64,000 nucleotides of DNA from Thiothrix fructosivorans. Its GTDB lineage: Bacteria; Pseudomonadota; Gammaproteobacteria; Thiotrichales; Thiotrichaceae. Below, one piece after another: positions 42,336 through 50,283 of this stretch. The stretch lies in assembly GCF_017349355.1 (NCBI RefSeq), contig NZ_JAFMPM010000008.1, positions 1,302,001 to 1,366,000 on the forward strand, in the 5' to 3' direction. The first letter of the stretch is position 1. Each line of letters begins with the position of its first letter. A program made the translations under genes and the position numbers. The notes under the pieces were generated by a model. That model made no database searches, was not told where the DNA came from, and saw only the letters and a list, made by a program, of their open reading frames with translations.

Positions 42336-43094
42336 ATGAATAGCATCCAAGTCGGCAATGACACCATCACCGCTGAAGCGATTGCCCGCGAGTTGCAATA
42401 TCACCCCGCCGAACAGATGGACGATGCTTGGCAAGCCGCTGCTACCAGCTTGGTGGTGAAAACCTTGCTGGAGCAACGTGCCAATGAGCTGGGCATTGAG
42501 GCGGCAACGGAAGAAGAGCGTACCGCCTTATTGTTGGAGCAGGAACTGCAAGTGCCTGAGCCGACGGAAGAGCAGTGCCAGCATTACTTCCACAGCAATC
42601 GGGGGCGTTTCCATACCCCGGTATTGCTGGCGGTAAGCCACATTTTGTTGCTAGCTGCGCCGGAGGATGTGCAGCAGCGTGATCAGCAGCGCATTCTGGC
42701 AGCCCAGTTGTTACGGCAATTGCAAGTTGAACCCGATAGTTTTGTGGCACTGGCGCAGCAGTATTCGGTTTGCCCATCATCGGGGCAGGGCGGCAGTCTG
42801 GGGCAATTGTCGAAAGGACAAACCGTGGCAGAGTTTGAGCGGCAAGTGTGGCGATTACCCGTGGGACTTGCCGCGCAGCCAGTGGAAACGCGCTTTGGTT
42901 TTCATCTGGTGCGGGTGGATCAGCGTGTGGAAGGCGAGCCGTTGGAATATGAGCATGTGGCAACGCGCATCCGCCAGTATTTGCATGAGCAGGTGACGCG
43001 GCGGGCATTGAGCCAATACTTGCAGGTGTTGGGTGCAGAGATTGGCGTTGAGGGGATTGCCTTCAATGCCGCCGGTTCGCCGTTAGTGCAGTAA
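42336..43094 (+). CDS. PpiC-type peptidyl-prolyl isomerase (NifM-like)
   Basis: 252 residues with a SurA/NifM-like helical N-terminus and a parvulin domain from about residue 92 (VLLAVSHILLLAAPEDVQQ, FVALAQQYSVCPSSGQGGSLGQL, VETRFGFHLVRVDQ). No signal peptide, so probably cytoplasmic. Such genes commonly follow narI and are presumed to aid nitrate reductase folding. 3 nt after narI, 15 nt before moaA. Confidence 0.88.
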   Translation: MNSIQVGNDTITAEAIARELQYHPAEQMDDAWQAAATSLVVKTLLEQRANELGIEAATEEERTALLLEQELQVPEPTEEQCQHYFHSNRGRFHTPVLLAVSHILLLAAPEDVQQRDQQRILAAQLLRQLQVEPDSFVALAQQYSVCPSSGQGGSLGQLSKGQTVAEFERQVWRLPVGLAAQPVETRFGFHLVRVDQRVEGEPLEYEHVATRIRQYLHEQVTRRALSQYLQVLGAEIGVEGIAFNAAGSPLVQ

Positions 43095-43109
43095 GGGTGG
43101 GTGGTGTGT

Positions 43110-44096
43110 ATGGGTAATGGATTAGTTGACCCGTTTGGGCGTGAAATTAGCTATTTGCGGGTATCGGTGACGGATCGCTGTGACTTGCGGTGTTTTTACT
43201 GTATGCCGGAACACTTCAACGATTATACCGTGCCGGAGCATTGGCTGAGCTTCGAGGAAATCGAGCGGGTCACGGCAGCGTTTGCCGCCTTGGGCGTGAG
43301 TCGGTTGCGCTTGACAGGTGGTGAACCGTTGGTGCGCAAGGGCTTGCCTGAACTGGCGACGCGGCTGGCAGCATTACCCGGTATTACCGATTTATCCTTA
43401 AGCACCAATGCTAACCGACTAGTGCATGACGCACGGGTGCTCAAGCAGGCAGGTGTTTCCCGTCTCAATGTCAGTCTCGATAGCCTGCAACCCAAACGCT
43501 TTCAACGCATTACCAAAGGCAAGTTGGATAAAGTCATGGCAGGCTTGATGGCAGCCAAAGCCACTGGGTTTGCCCCTATCAAAATCAATATGGTGGTGAT
43601 GCAGGGCATCAACGACGACGAAGTGCTGGATATGGTGGAATTCTGTCTGGAACACCGTTTCACCCTACGTTTTATCGAAACCATGCCGATGGGTGAAACG
43701 GGGCGCAATGCCCGCGATTCGTATTACTTGAGCCTGCAAACGGTTAAGGCACGGTTGGCGGAACACTACAATTTGTTGCCGTCGATCATGGAGGGCGGTG
43801 GCCCGGCACAGTATTACACCATCGGTGATACGGGGTTGAAGATTGGGTTTATTACGCCGATTTCGCAGCACTTTTGTGCGACCTGTAATCGCGTAAGGCT
43901 GGGCGTGGATGGCACGTTGTACTTGTGTTTGGGGCAGGAACATAGCGTGGCATTGCGTCCGTTATTGCGGGCGGGGATTAGTGATGTGGCGTTGCAGGCG
44001 ACTATTCGCAAGGCGTTGTGGCTGAAGCCGCTGGCGCATAACTTCAACCAGACGCAAACACAGGTGTTGCGGTTTATGTCGATGACGGGTGGGTAA
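43110..44096 (+). CDS. moaA: GTP 3',8-cyclase, molybdenum cofactor biosynthesis
   Basis: About 328 residues, radical SAM. The first cluster motif is CDLRCFYC and the second, C-terminal cluster is FCATCNRVRLGVDGTLYLC. The protein ends in the double glycine needed for activity (MTGG). It makes the first pterin intermediate of molybdenum cofactor. The ATG at 43110 is favoured over upstream GTG codons. Its place in the nar operon ties cofactor supply to nitrate reductase; no moaC, moaD or moaE is in the window. Confidence 0.95.
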   Translation: MGNGLVDPFGREISYLRVSVTDRCDLRCFYCMPEHFNDYTVPEHWLSFEEIERVTAAFAALGVSRLRLTGGEPLVRKGLPELATRLAALPGITDLSLSTNANRLVHDARVLKQAGVSRLNVSLDSLQPKRFQRITKGKLDKVMAGLMAAKATGFAPIKINMVVMQGINDDEVLDMVEFCLEHRFTLRFIETMPMGETGRNARDSYYLSLQTVKARLAEHYNLLPSIMEGGGPAQYYTIGDTGLKIGFITPISQHFCATCNRVRLGVDGTLYLCLGQEHSVALRPLLRAGISDVALQATIRKALWLKPLAHNFNQTQTQVLRFMSMTGG

Positions 44097-44429
44097 AGCT
44101 GTTGAAAGAGGTAGGAGAGGAATATGTGCTGAATGATGCGTTATCGGCATTCCAGTGTTTTAAAAACTTACCGCCGTTACAAAGAGAGTATCTATTAAAT
44201 CATTCCCAAAAGATTAAAGTGTCCCGTTTAGAACGATTGTTTGAAAATGGCAATCAATGCGCTGGTGTGTTTTGTTTAAATGTCGGGCGTGTTCGTCTCG
44301 GTATTCTTGCTTCCAATGGGAATGAACGCACCATTGATCTTGTTTTGCCCGGTGAAATATTTGGTGAATCCGGTATTTTTAAAAGCCATAAATCGCCTTT
44401 ATATGCTCAAGCCCTGACACCAGCAGAAC

Positions 44430-46069
44430 GTAACTGAACAGTCCCCCCTTACCCAAACGCACTAAATTTGCGACACTCCCCCGATGACCCAACAACTGAA
44501 AGACCACAGCCTCAAACAGCTTAACAGCCAGTACCTTGCCAAGCTCACGCCGGAGGAACTGCTGCACCTGTCGACCAAGTTGTTGCATGACCTGAAAGAA
44601 GCGCGGGAACAGATCAACCAAAACTCCAACAACTCCTCCAAACCACCCAGCAGCGGTTTCCCGTGGGAAACGTCACCCAAAACGGTGGCTTTGCCCGAAA
44701 CAGAAGGGGTGGGTGCAGCCAGAGGAAAGCCAACCCCGGAACCAGAAGCTGTGGCGGGCACAAAGCCAGCCCAACCAGCCAAACGCAAAGCGGGTAAACA
44801 ACCCGGCGCACCGGGTTATGGTCGGGTATGGCATCCGCCCATCAATGCAGACGAACACCATTACCCCAGCCGATGTGAAGCCTGTGGCAGGTCCCTGGAT
44901 GCGGCTGTCTCCCGTATTTATACCGCCTATGACAGTGTGGACATCCAGTTTGGCACGGATGGGAACCCCGGACTGACCGTCATCACCACCCGCCACCACC
45001 TTCACGATAGCGTATGCACCTGCGGTCATGTGAGCCGCCATATCCCGCATCGCCAAGCTCCCGACCCGTTATACCCGGAGGTTGATGTGGGCGAGTGGCG
45101 GCTGATTGGGGGCAATCTGGCGGCACTTATTGTCCACCTACGGCTGCGCTCACGCTTGTCACTGCGTGGCACACAAGAACTGTTGCGGGAGGTGTTGGGC
45201 ATTCCCCTAAGTGTCGGGGTGTTGCAGCAATGTTTTGAGGAAGCAGCCGCGAGTGCTTCTCCATTGGAAGATGCCTTGGTGGAAGGGCTGTTGGCAGAAG
45301 CCACCGCTGACGGCGGGGTGCTGTATATTGATGAAACCTCTTGGAAAGAGCGTGGCGAAGCCCTGTGGCTATGGACATTCGTCACCACCCTCAGCGTTTG
45401 TTTCTACGTAGGGCAGCGCACCATTGAAATGCTCGACAACGTGATTAGCCCCCACTTTGGGGGCTGGCTGATGAGTGATGGCTATGCCGCTTACCGCCAC
45501 CACCCCAAACGCTTGCGTTGCTGGGCGCACCTGATCCGCAAAGCCCGTGGGCTGGCAGAATCACTGGACAAAGACGGGCGGACGTTTGGCAACTTCACCC
45601 TCGCTTGGCTGAGGGTATTACAGGACGACATTTACGCTTGGCGGGCAGCAGGCGGCACGGTGGGGACGCAAACCGACGTGATCCGTCAACGCCATCAGGC
45701 AAAACTCCTGGAATTCAGGGCATTATGCTTGATCCATGCCGTATCTGCCCATGACAAGACGGCGGCACTGGCGAAAGAGTTCATCAATGATTGGGATGCC
45801 ATTTTCCGAATCCTTGACCACCCGTGGCTTCCCTTGACCAATAATGAGGCTGAGCGGGCGTTGCGCCATTGGGTGATCCTGCGCAAAACCAACCATGGCA
45901 CAAAGAGTGCTACGGGGAGCCGTGCGTTTGCCATGCTGGCCAGCATCATCGGTACTTGCCGCAAACGTGGACAGTCTGCCTTGGCTTATCTTGCCAGTGT
46001 TATTACCGCTGCCCGCGCTGGCTTTGCCCTGCCCGCTTTACCGCAAGGGGTGGGGATGTGATCAATTAC
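44430..46069 (+). mobile_element. IS66-family insertion sequence (single-ORF type)
   Basis: A 1640-bp element flanked by the 8-bp duplication AGCAGAAC (44422-44429 and 46070-46077). Its ends begin GTAACTGA and, inverted, GTAATTGA, the GTAA terminus typical of IS66. It encodes only TnpC; the accessory tnpA/tnpB genes of classical IS66 are missing, as in the ISBst12 subgroup. Confidence 0.92.
44484..46061 (+). CDS. IS66-family transposase (TnpC type)
   Basis: 525 residues. An N-terminal leucine-rich helix, the hallmark QNSNNSSKPPSS, a basic linker, the zinc-binding segment CEACGRS...CTCGHVSRH, and the DDE domain with YIDETSWKE, MSDGYAAYRHH and LTNNEAERALRHWVI. Full length with no frameshift. 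Confidence 0.95.
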   Translation: MTQQLKDHSLKQLNSQYLAKLTPEELLHLSTKLLHDLKEAREQINQNSNNSSKPPSSGFPWETSPKTVALPETEGVGAARGKPTPEPEAVAGTKPAQPAKRKAGKQPGAPGYGRVWHPPINADEHHYPSRCEACGRSLDAAVSRIYTAYDSVDIQFGTDGNPGLTVITTRHHLHDSVCTCGHVSRHIPHRQAPDPLYPEVDVGEWRLIGGNLAALIVHLRLRSRLSLRGTQELLREVLGIPLSVGVLQQCFEEAAASASPLEDALVEGLLAEATADGGVLYIDETSWKERGEALWLWTFVTTLSVCFYVGQRTIEMLDNVISPHFGGWLMSDGYAAYRHHPKRLRCWAHLIRKARGLAESLDKDGRTFGNFTLAWLRVLQDDIYAWRAAGGTVGTQTDVIRQRHQAKLLEFRALCLIHAVSAHDKTAALAKEFINDWDAIFRILDHPWLPLTNNEAERALRHWVILRKTNHGTKSATGSRAFAMLASIIGTCRKRGQSALAYLASVITAARAGFALPALPQGVGM

Positions 46070-46475
46070 AGCAGAACTACTATGCATTAACAAAAGTGCG
46101 ATTTTAGCGGGCATTCAACAATGGCCGGAAATGGGAATCGTATTTCTCGAATTGGCCTGTAAACGTATTGATCAATTACTGGGAGGTATGTACGTGTGTT
46201 GTTTACGTAATGCCCACCAGCGCGTCAATGATTTTCTGTTGAAAAACGTCAAGCCGTTAGGAAGAAGCCGCTCTCAAGGAGTTGTTTCACTACCTGTCAG
46301 TAAGGCGATGCTGGCTTCCAGCCTGAATTTGTCAGCAGAAACCTTTTCACGCGAACTCCATAACCTGTCGGAGATGGGGTTGATCCGAGTGGAACGTACC
46401 GCCATCCACGTTTACGACCTTGAACAACTGCACAAGCAGTGTATTTCTTAAAACCGTAAAGAGGAGATAAAGCAA

Positions 46476-46937
46476 ATGATGAATCGTAGAACATTTTTGC
46501 GGGGCAGTCTGGCTGCCAGCGCACTGGGGCTGGTTGTTAGTGCCGGATTGCTGACCCCGCGTTTACTGTTGGCGGATGAAACCCGTGCGGCAGCTTTCGA
46601 GGCAAAATCACTGGATGAAGCCCTCAAAGCGATGGCGGCAACACCCGAAGAATCCGCTGAGATCAGTATTGAAGCACCGGACACCGCCGCTAATGGCGCA
46701 TCGGTTCGAGTTACGGCAGTCAGCAAGTTACCCAGCACATCCGAAATCAGTTTTATTGTGGAAAACAATCCGTTGCCCTTGGCTGCGACGTTTGTTCTGG
46801 GGGAGGGCGTAGAACCCACTTCATCGGTGGTACTCAAGTTCGGCAAGACTTCCAACGTCATTGTCTTGGTGAAAGCCGGGGATAAGATCTATTCCGCCAA
46901 GAAAACCGTCAATGTCACTACCGGCGGTTGCGCCTAA
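46476..46937 (+). CDS. soxY: thiosulfate oxidation carrier protein SoxY
   Basis: 153 residues. A Tat signal (NRRTFLRGSLAASALGL) is followed by the immunoglobulin-like SoxY domain, and the C-terminal swinging arm ends GGCA; the Cys carries the sulfur substrate. The usual ending is GGCGG, so this arm is slightly shorter. An AGAGGAG site precedes the ATG. soxZ follows after 18 nt. No soxXA, soxB or soxCD is in the window. Confidence 0.95.
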   Translation: MMNRRTFLRGSLAASALGLVVSAGLLTPRLLLADETRAAAFEAKSLDEALKAMAATPEESAEISIEAPDTAANGASVRVTAVSKLPSTSEISFIVENNPLPLAATFVLGEGVEPTSSVVLKFGKTSNVIVLVKAGDKIYSAKKTVNVTTGGCA

Positions 46938-46955
46938 GCACAGGAGAATACACAC

Positions 46956-47264
46956 ATGTCCAGCATCAAGATGAAAGCCAAAGCAGAAGGCGATAAGGTC
47001 GAAGTCAAGGCACTGATTACCCACCCAATGGAAACCGGTCTGCGCAAGGATAAAACCACGGGCGAATTGGTTCCAGCGCATTACATTCAGGAAGTTGTCG
47101 TGACATCGGGGGATAAAATCCTCGTGACGGCTTATTGGGGCGCATCCGTTTCTAAAAACCCGTTTATGGGATTCACCTATAAAGGGGTGGTTGGTGATAA
47201 ATTAAAGATCACTTGGAAAGATAATAAAGCGGCAACCGATTCCGCTGAAGCAGATGTTGTCTAG
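46956..47264 (+). CDS. soxZ: thiosulfate oxidation carrier protein SoxZ
   Basis: 102 residues, the normal length. SoxZ hallmarks are KVEVKALITHPMETGLRKD, IPAHYIQ-like VPAHYIQEVVV and the GFTYKGVVGDKLKITWKDN tail. It partners SoxY in the periplasm and is exported with it, as it has no signal of its own. Followed by a strong terminator. Confidence 0.95.
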   Translation: MSSIKMKAKAEGDKVEVKALITHPMETGLRKDKTTGELVPAHYIQEVVVTSGDKILVTAYWGASVSKNPFMGFTYKGVVGDKLKITWKDNKAATDSAEADVV

Positions 47265-47282
47265 GTTTTAATTAATACGCTT

Positions 47283-47314
47283 GCCGTGATGGAGTCGAAT
47301 AACACCATCACGGC
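47283..47314 (+). terminator. terminator after soxYZ
   Basis: A perfect 10-bp stem, GCCGTGATGG with CCATCACGGC, and a 12-nt loop, followed by TGATTTTG. Located 18 nt after the soxZ stop. Confidence 0.75.
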
Positions 47315-47319
47315 TGATT

Positions 47320-47333
47320 TTGATAAATGTCAA
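47320..47333 (+). promoter_or_regulatory. FNR/DNR-type box upstream of the octaheme cytochrome
   Basis: TTGAT-AAAT-GTCAA matches the FNR-family consensus TTGAT-N4-ATCAA at 9 of 10 positions. It lies 140 nt before the ATG at 47473. It suggests induction under low oxygen or by nitrogen oxides. Confidence 0.55.
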
Positions 47334-47472
47334 AATTTAAGAGGCATATAACGATTTTCTTATATATTTGTTCTTGAGTCGCATCAAGGATTTCCTTTTA
47401 AACAGTATGGTAAAAGAATAAAAATAATTTTTTATGTCAGTAGTTTCAGTTACGCTGGAGAGGAGTTGAATA

Positions 47473-48972
47473 ATGCATACACGGTCTTTTTTGGGGATCT
47501 CGAATCCCTTTTCGCTGCCTTGGTTAGGGGTATTATTTGCCCTGCTTTTATTCACTAATCCACTTCAGGCTGCCCGCCCAACGGGTGAAATGGGCAAAGA
47601 CTGGGGCAATCCAAAAGGTAAAGCCTGTGTTGAATGCCATCAGGCAGAAACACCGGGATTAACGCAGGAATGGAATCACAGCCAGCACGGTCAATCCGGC
47701 GTTAACTGTCTGGATTGCCATCAGGCCAAACCCGAAGACAAAGACGGTTTTGTGCATGAAGGTGAGCGTATTTCCGTCATCGTCACCCCCAAAGATTGCT
47801 CCACCTGCCATAAAGCTGAATTCGAGGAAATGGACGGTTCCCACCATGCTAAAGCCGGTGACATTCTGGGTTCACTGGATAACCTGATGGGTGAAGTAAT
47901 CGGTGGTCCCGCAGCCGTTACGGTCGGTTGTAAGCAATGCCACGGCGGCGTGGTTGAAATCGGTGCAGATGGCAAGCCTTCCCCCGGTAGCTGGCCTAAT
48001 ACTGGTATCGGGCGCATCAACCCGGATGGCAGCAAAGGCTCTTGTAGCGCCTGCCACGCCCGTCACACGTTCTCCAAGGCTCAAGCACGTACCCCGGATA
48101 CTTGCGGCAAATGCCATGTTGGCCCTGACCATCCGCAAATCGAAATTTACAACGAATCCAAACATGGGATTGTTTACCGCGCCAGTGTCGACAAAATGAA
48201 CCTTGATTCGGATAAATGGGTTGCTGGTATCGACTATTCTGCTGCCCCCACCTGTGCAACCTGCCACATGAGTGCAGGCGGTAAAGAAGGCAAAACCCAT
48301 AACGTGGGTGAACGCATTTCCTGGACATTGCGCCCCGCCGTTTCCAAAAAGCTCAATCTGGTCAAGCTGGAAAACGGGCAGGAATTTGACGTACCCGAAG
48401 GTGAAGCCGTGCCTAAAGTGGGTGAAGCTGCCAAGGAATCCAAAGTCATTGAAGTGCTGACGTGGGAAGACCGCCGCAACAAGATGAAGAGCGTGTGTTC
48501 CGCCTGCCATACCGAAAACATGGTGGAAGGTCACTACAAACAGTTTGACGATCTGGTTGAGCTGTACAACGAAAAGTTTGCCAAGCCCATCGCGGCGATG
48601 ATGGAAGACCTGAAGAAGGAAGGTTACATCACCCCTGCACCGTTTGATGAAAAGATCGAATGGGTCTGGTGGGAAATCTGGCATCACGAAGGTCGTCGTG
48701 CTCGTCACGGTGCATCCATGAGTGGCCCGGATTACGCTTGGTGGCACGGTATCTATGACGTTGCCAAGAACACTTACTTCGAGTTCATTCCTGAGTTGAA
48801 GGAAGTCGTGCAACACAAGGACGGCAACACCAAGAAAGCCGACGAACTGCTGGCGAAACACTTCAAAGGTCACGAAGGCCACGACTGGTACTTCAACGGC
48901 CTGAACAAGGAGCAGATCGAAAAAGTCCGCCAAGGTTATGAAGAGCGCTACGGCAAAGGCGCACTCAAATAA
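47473..48972 (+). CDS. octaheme c-type cytochrome, hydroxylamine oxidoreductase-like
   Basis: 499 residues with a signal peptide (LPWLGVLFALLLFTNPLQAA) and eight CxxCH motifs in order: CVECH, CLDCH, CSTCH, CKQCH, CSACH, CGKCH, CATCH, CSACH. Heme spacing and the C-terminal helical part (SGPDYAWWHGIYDVAKNTYF) fit the HAO family. Members oxidise hydroxylamine or, in the epsilon-HAO group, reduce nitrite or hydroxylamine. Whether the catalytic cross-linking Tyr is present cannot be settled by eye. It needs the Ccm system encoded downstream. Confidence 0.88.
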   Translation: MHTRSFLGISNPFSLPWLGVLFALLLFTNPLQAARPTGEMGKDWGNPKGKACVECHQAETPGLTQEWNHSQHGQSGVNCLDCHQAKPEDKDGFVHEGERISVIVTPKDCSTCHKAEFEEMDGSHHAKAGDILGSLDNLMGEVIGGPAAVTVGCKQCHGGVVEIGADGKPSPGSWPNTGIGRINPDGSKGSCSACHARHTFSKAQARTPDTCGKCHVGPDHPQIEIYNESKHGIVYRASVDKMNLDSDKWVAGIDYSAAPTCATCHMSAGGKEGKTHNVGERISWTLRPAVSKKLNLVKLENGQEFDVPEGEAVPKVGEAAKESKVIEVLTWEDRRNKMKSVCSACHTENMVEGHYKQFDDLVELYNEKFAKPIAAMMEDLKKEGYITPAPFDEKIEWVWWEIWHHEGRRARHGASMSGPDYAWWHGIYDVAKNTYFEFIPELKEVVQHKDGNTKKADELLAKHFKGHEGHDWYFNGLNKEQIEKVRQGYEERYGKGALK

Positions 48973-48982
48973 TCTCCTGTCC

Positions 48983-49016
48983 CCGCGTATTCCGCTCCGG
49001 TGGAGTACGCGGTTTT
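48983..49016 (+). terminator. terminator after the octaheme cytochrome gene
   Basis: CCGCGTA and TACGCGG arms enclosing an inner CTCC/GGAG pairing, then TTTT, 10 nt after the stop. Confidence 0.7.
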
Positions 49017-49063
49017 AAGCGAGCCAAACACATCTTGTTGTACCCGTTTTCAGGAGTTTACCG

Positions 49064-49594
49064 ATGAACCGATACAGTACCCTGTTCTCTCTCCTCTTGC
49101 TCTGCGCTACACCGCTAACAGTGCTGGCGCAAGAGCAGGATTTCATGGCGGAAGCGGAAAAAGCCTCCGTCGGTGGTGATTGGGAAAAAGCCACCACCCT
49201 TTACCGACAAGCCGTTGAGAAAGACCCAAACTCCTCCTTGGCACTATCACGGCTTGCCGGGTCTCTTATGGCCAGCCAGAAATACGGCGAAAGCATCTCC
49301 GTATTTCAGCAAGCCATCGGCAAAGACCAGAAAAACGCCAGCGCCTTTATTGGCATGGGGATTTCTTACCTGCATCTGGGGCGTTACAACGCAACACAAG
49401 CAGCATTTGCCGAAGCCAAAAAGCTGCAACCGGATAAAAAGGAACTGGATGAAGTGATTACTTGGGTGGAAAAAAAGCTGGCAGCCGAAGAGCAAGCTGC
49501 TGCCACGCCGCCTTCCGCACCCTCTACCGCACCGCATTCCACGCCACCTGCTGCTACACCCGCACCACCCACGCAGGGGGAGGTCAAACCATGA
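49064..49594 (+). CDS. periplasmic TPR protein
   Basis: 176 residues with a signal peptide (YSTLFSLLLLCATPLTVLA) and about three tetratricopeptide repeats (GDWEKATTLYRQAVEKDPN, QKYGESISVFQQAIGKDQ, GRYNATQAAFAEAKKLQPD), ending in an Ala/Pro/Thr-rich tail. Probably a scaffold for the flavocytochrome encoded immediately downstream; its stop overlaps the fccA start (ATGA). Confidence 0.75.
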   Translation: MNRYSTLFSLLLLCATPLTVLAQEQDFMAEAEKASVGGDWEKATTLYRQAVEKDPNSSLALSRLAGSLMASQKYGESISVFQQAIGKDQKNASAFIGMGISYLHLGRYNATQAAFAEAKKLQPDKKELDEVITWVEKKLAAEEQAAATPPSAPSTAPHSTPPAATPAPPTQGEVKP

Positions 49595-50283
49595 AGCTAT
49601 ATCCAAGCAAACTGATAGTGGCAATGGCACTGTTAGTGTTTTCCCAAACAGCCTGTTCTGAAGAAAAAGCCTCAGCCCCGCCTGCTGCTGACAAAGCCCC
49701 GGCGGCTGCGCCCGCATCTGCACCTGCTAAACCGGCGGCAGCACCTTCGGGTGCTATCAAATCGTCTTTCGCGTTGGCAAATACCTGCGCGGGTTGCCAC
49801 GGAACCAACGGGCAAAGTGCGGGTGATTCCATGCCGTCACTGGCGGGTCTGGACGAACGTTATTTCTACAAGACCATGAAAGATTTCCAGTCTGGTGCGC
49901 GTCCCTCCACCATCATGGGGCGGTTGGCGAAGGGCTATTCCGATAATGAAATGAAGGCAATGGCTGATTTCTTTGCAGGCCAGCCGTGGTTCAACGCCAA
50001 GGTCGAGGTCGACAAGAAACTGGCAGCAGAAGGCAAGAAATTGCACATGGATCATTGCGAAAGCTGTCATGAGCAAGGTGGCACGGTGTCCGGTAGCAAG
50101 GATACCCCACGCATTGCTGGGCAATGGCGACCTTACCTACTCAACCTGCTGACCGACTTGCACACCATCGGGCGTTCCAGTACCCAGCCCATCAAGATGC
50201 GCCAGCGCGTGCAAAAATTGTCGCAGGAAGAGCTGGAAGCCCTCAGCCATTATTACGCCAGCCAGCAGGAGGCCAAGCCATGA
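49591..50283 (+). CDS. fccA: flavocytochrome c sulfide dehydrogenase, diheme cytochrome subunit
   Basis: 230 residues. An N-terminal lipoprotein-type signal (LLVFSQTAC) and a long Ala/Pro linker precede two class I cytochrome c domains with CAGCH (about residue 66) and CESCH (about residue 150). Two-domain c4-like cytochromes of this kind pair with FccB, whose start overlaps its stop. It accepts electrons from sulfide oxidation at the FAD. Lipid anchoring is inferred from the lipobox. Confidence 0.85.
   Translation: MKLYPSKLIVAMALLVFSQTACSEEKASAPPAADKAPAAAPASAPAKPAAAPSGAIKSSFALANTCAGCHGTNGQSAGDSMPSLAGLDERYFYKTMKDFQSGARPSTIMGRLAKGYSDNEMKAMADFFAGQPWFNAKVEVDKKLAAEGKKLHMDHCESCHEQGGTVSGSKDTPRIAGQWRPYLLNLLTDLHTIGRSSTQPIKMRQRVQKLSQEELEALSHYYASQQEAKP

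Larger units (their letters stand above)
44126..46451 (+). pseudogene. Crp/Fnr-family regulator split by an IS66 element
   Basis: The 5' part (44126-44429) encodes the cyclic-nucleotide-binding-like beta roll (NQCAGVFCLNVGRVRLGIL, PGEIFGESGIF). The 3' part (46078-46451) encodes the dimerisation helix and helix-turn-helix (LPVSKAMLASSLNLSAETFSRELHNLSEMGLI). Removing the IS and one duplication joins them in frame (TPAE-LLCINKS) into 225 residues. The GTG start has an AGGAGAGG site. The N-terminal FNR cysteine cluster is absent, so a DNR- or NnrR-like NO/redox regulator is possible. Confidence 0.88.

Noticed and set aside
47872-48933. 353-codon minus-strand frame
   Set aside because: Antisense to the octaheme cytochrome; the plus strand has eight CxxCH motifs and a signal peptide.
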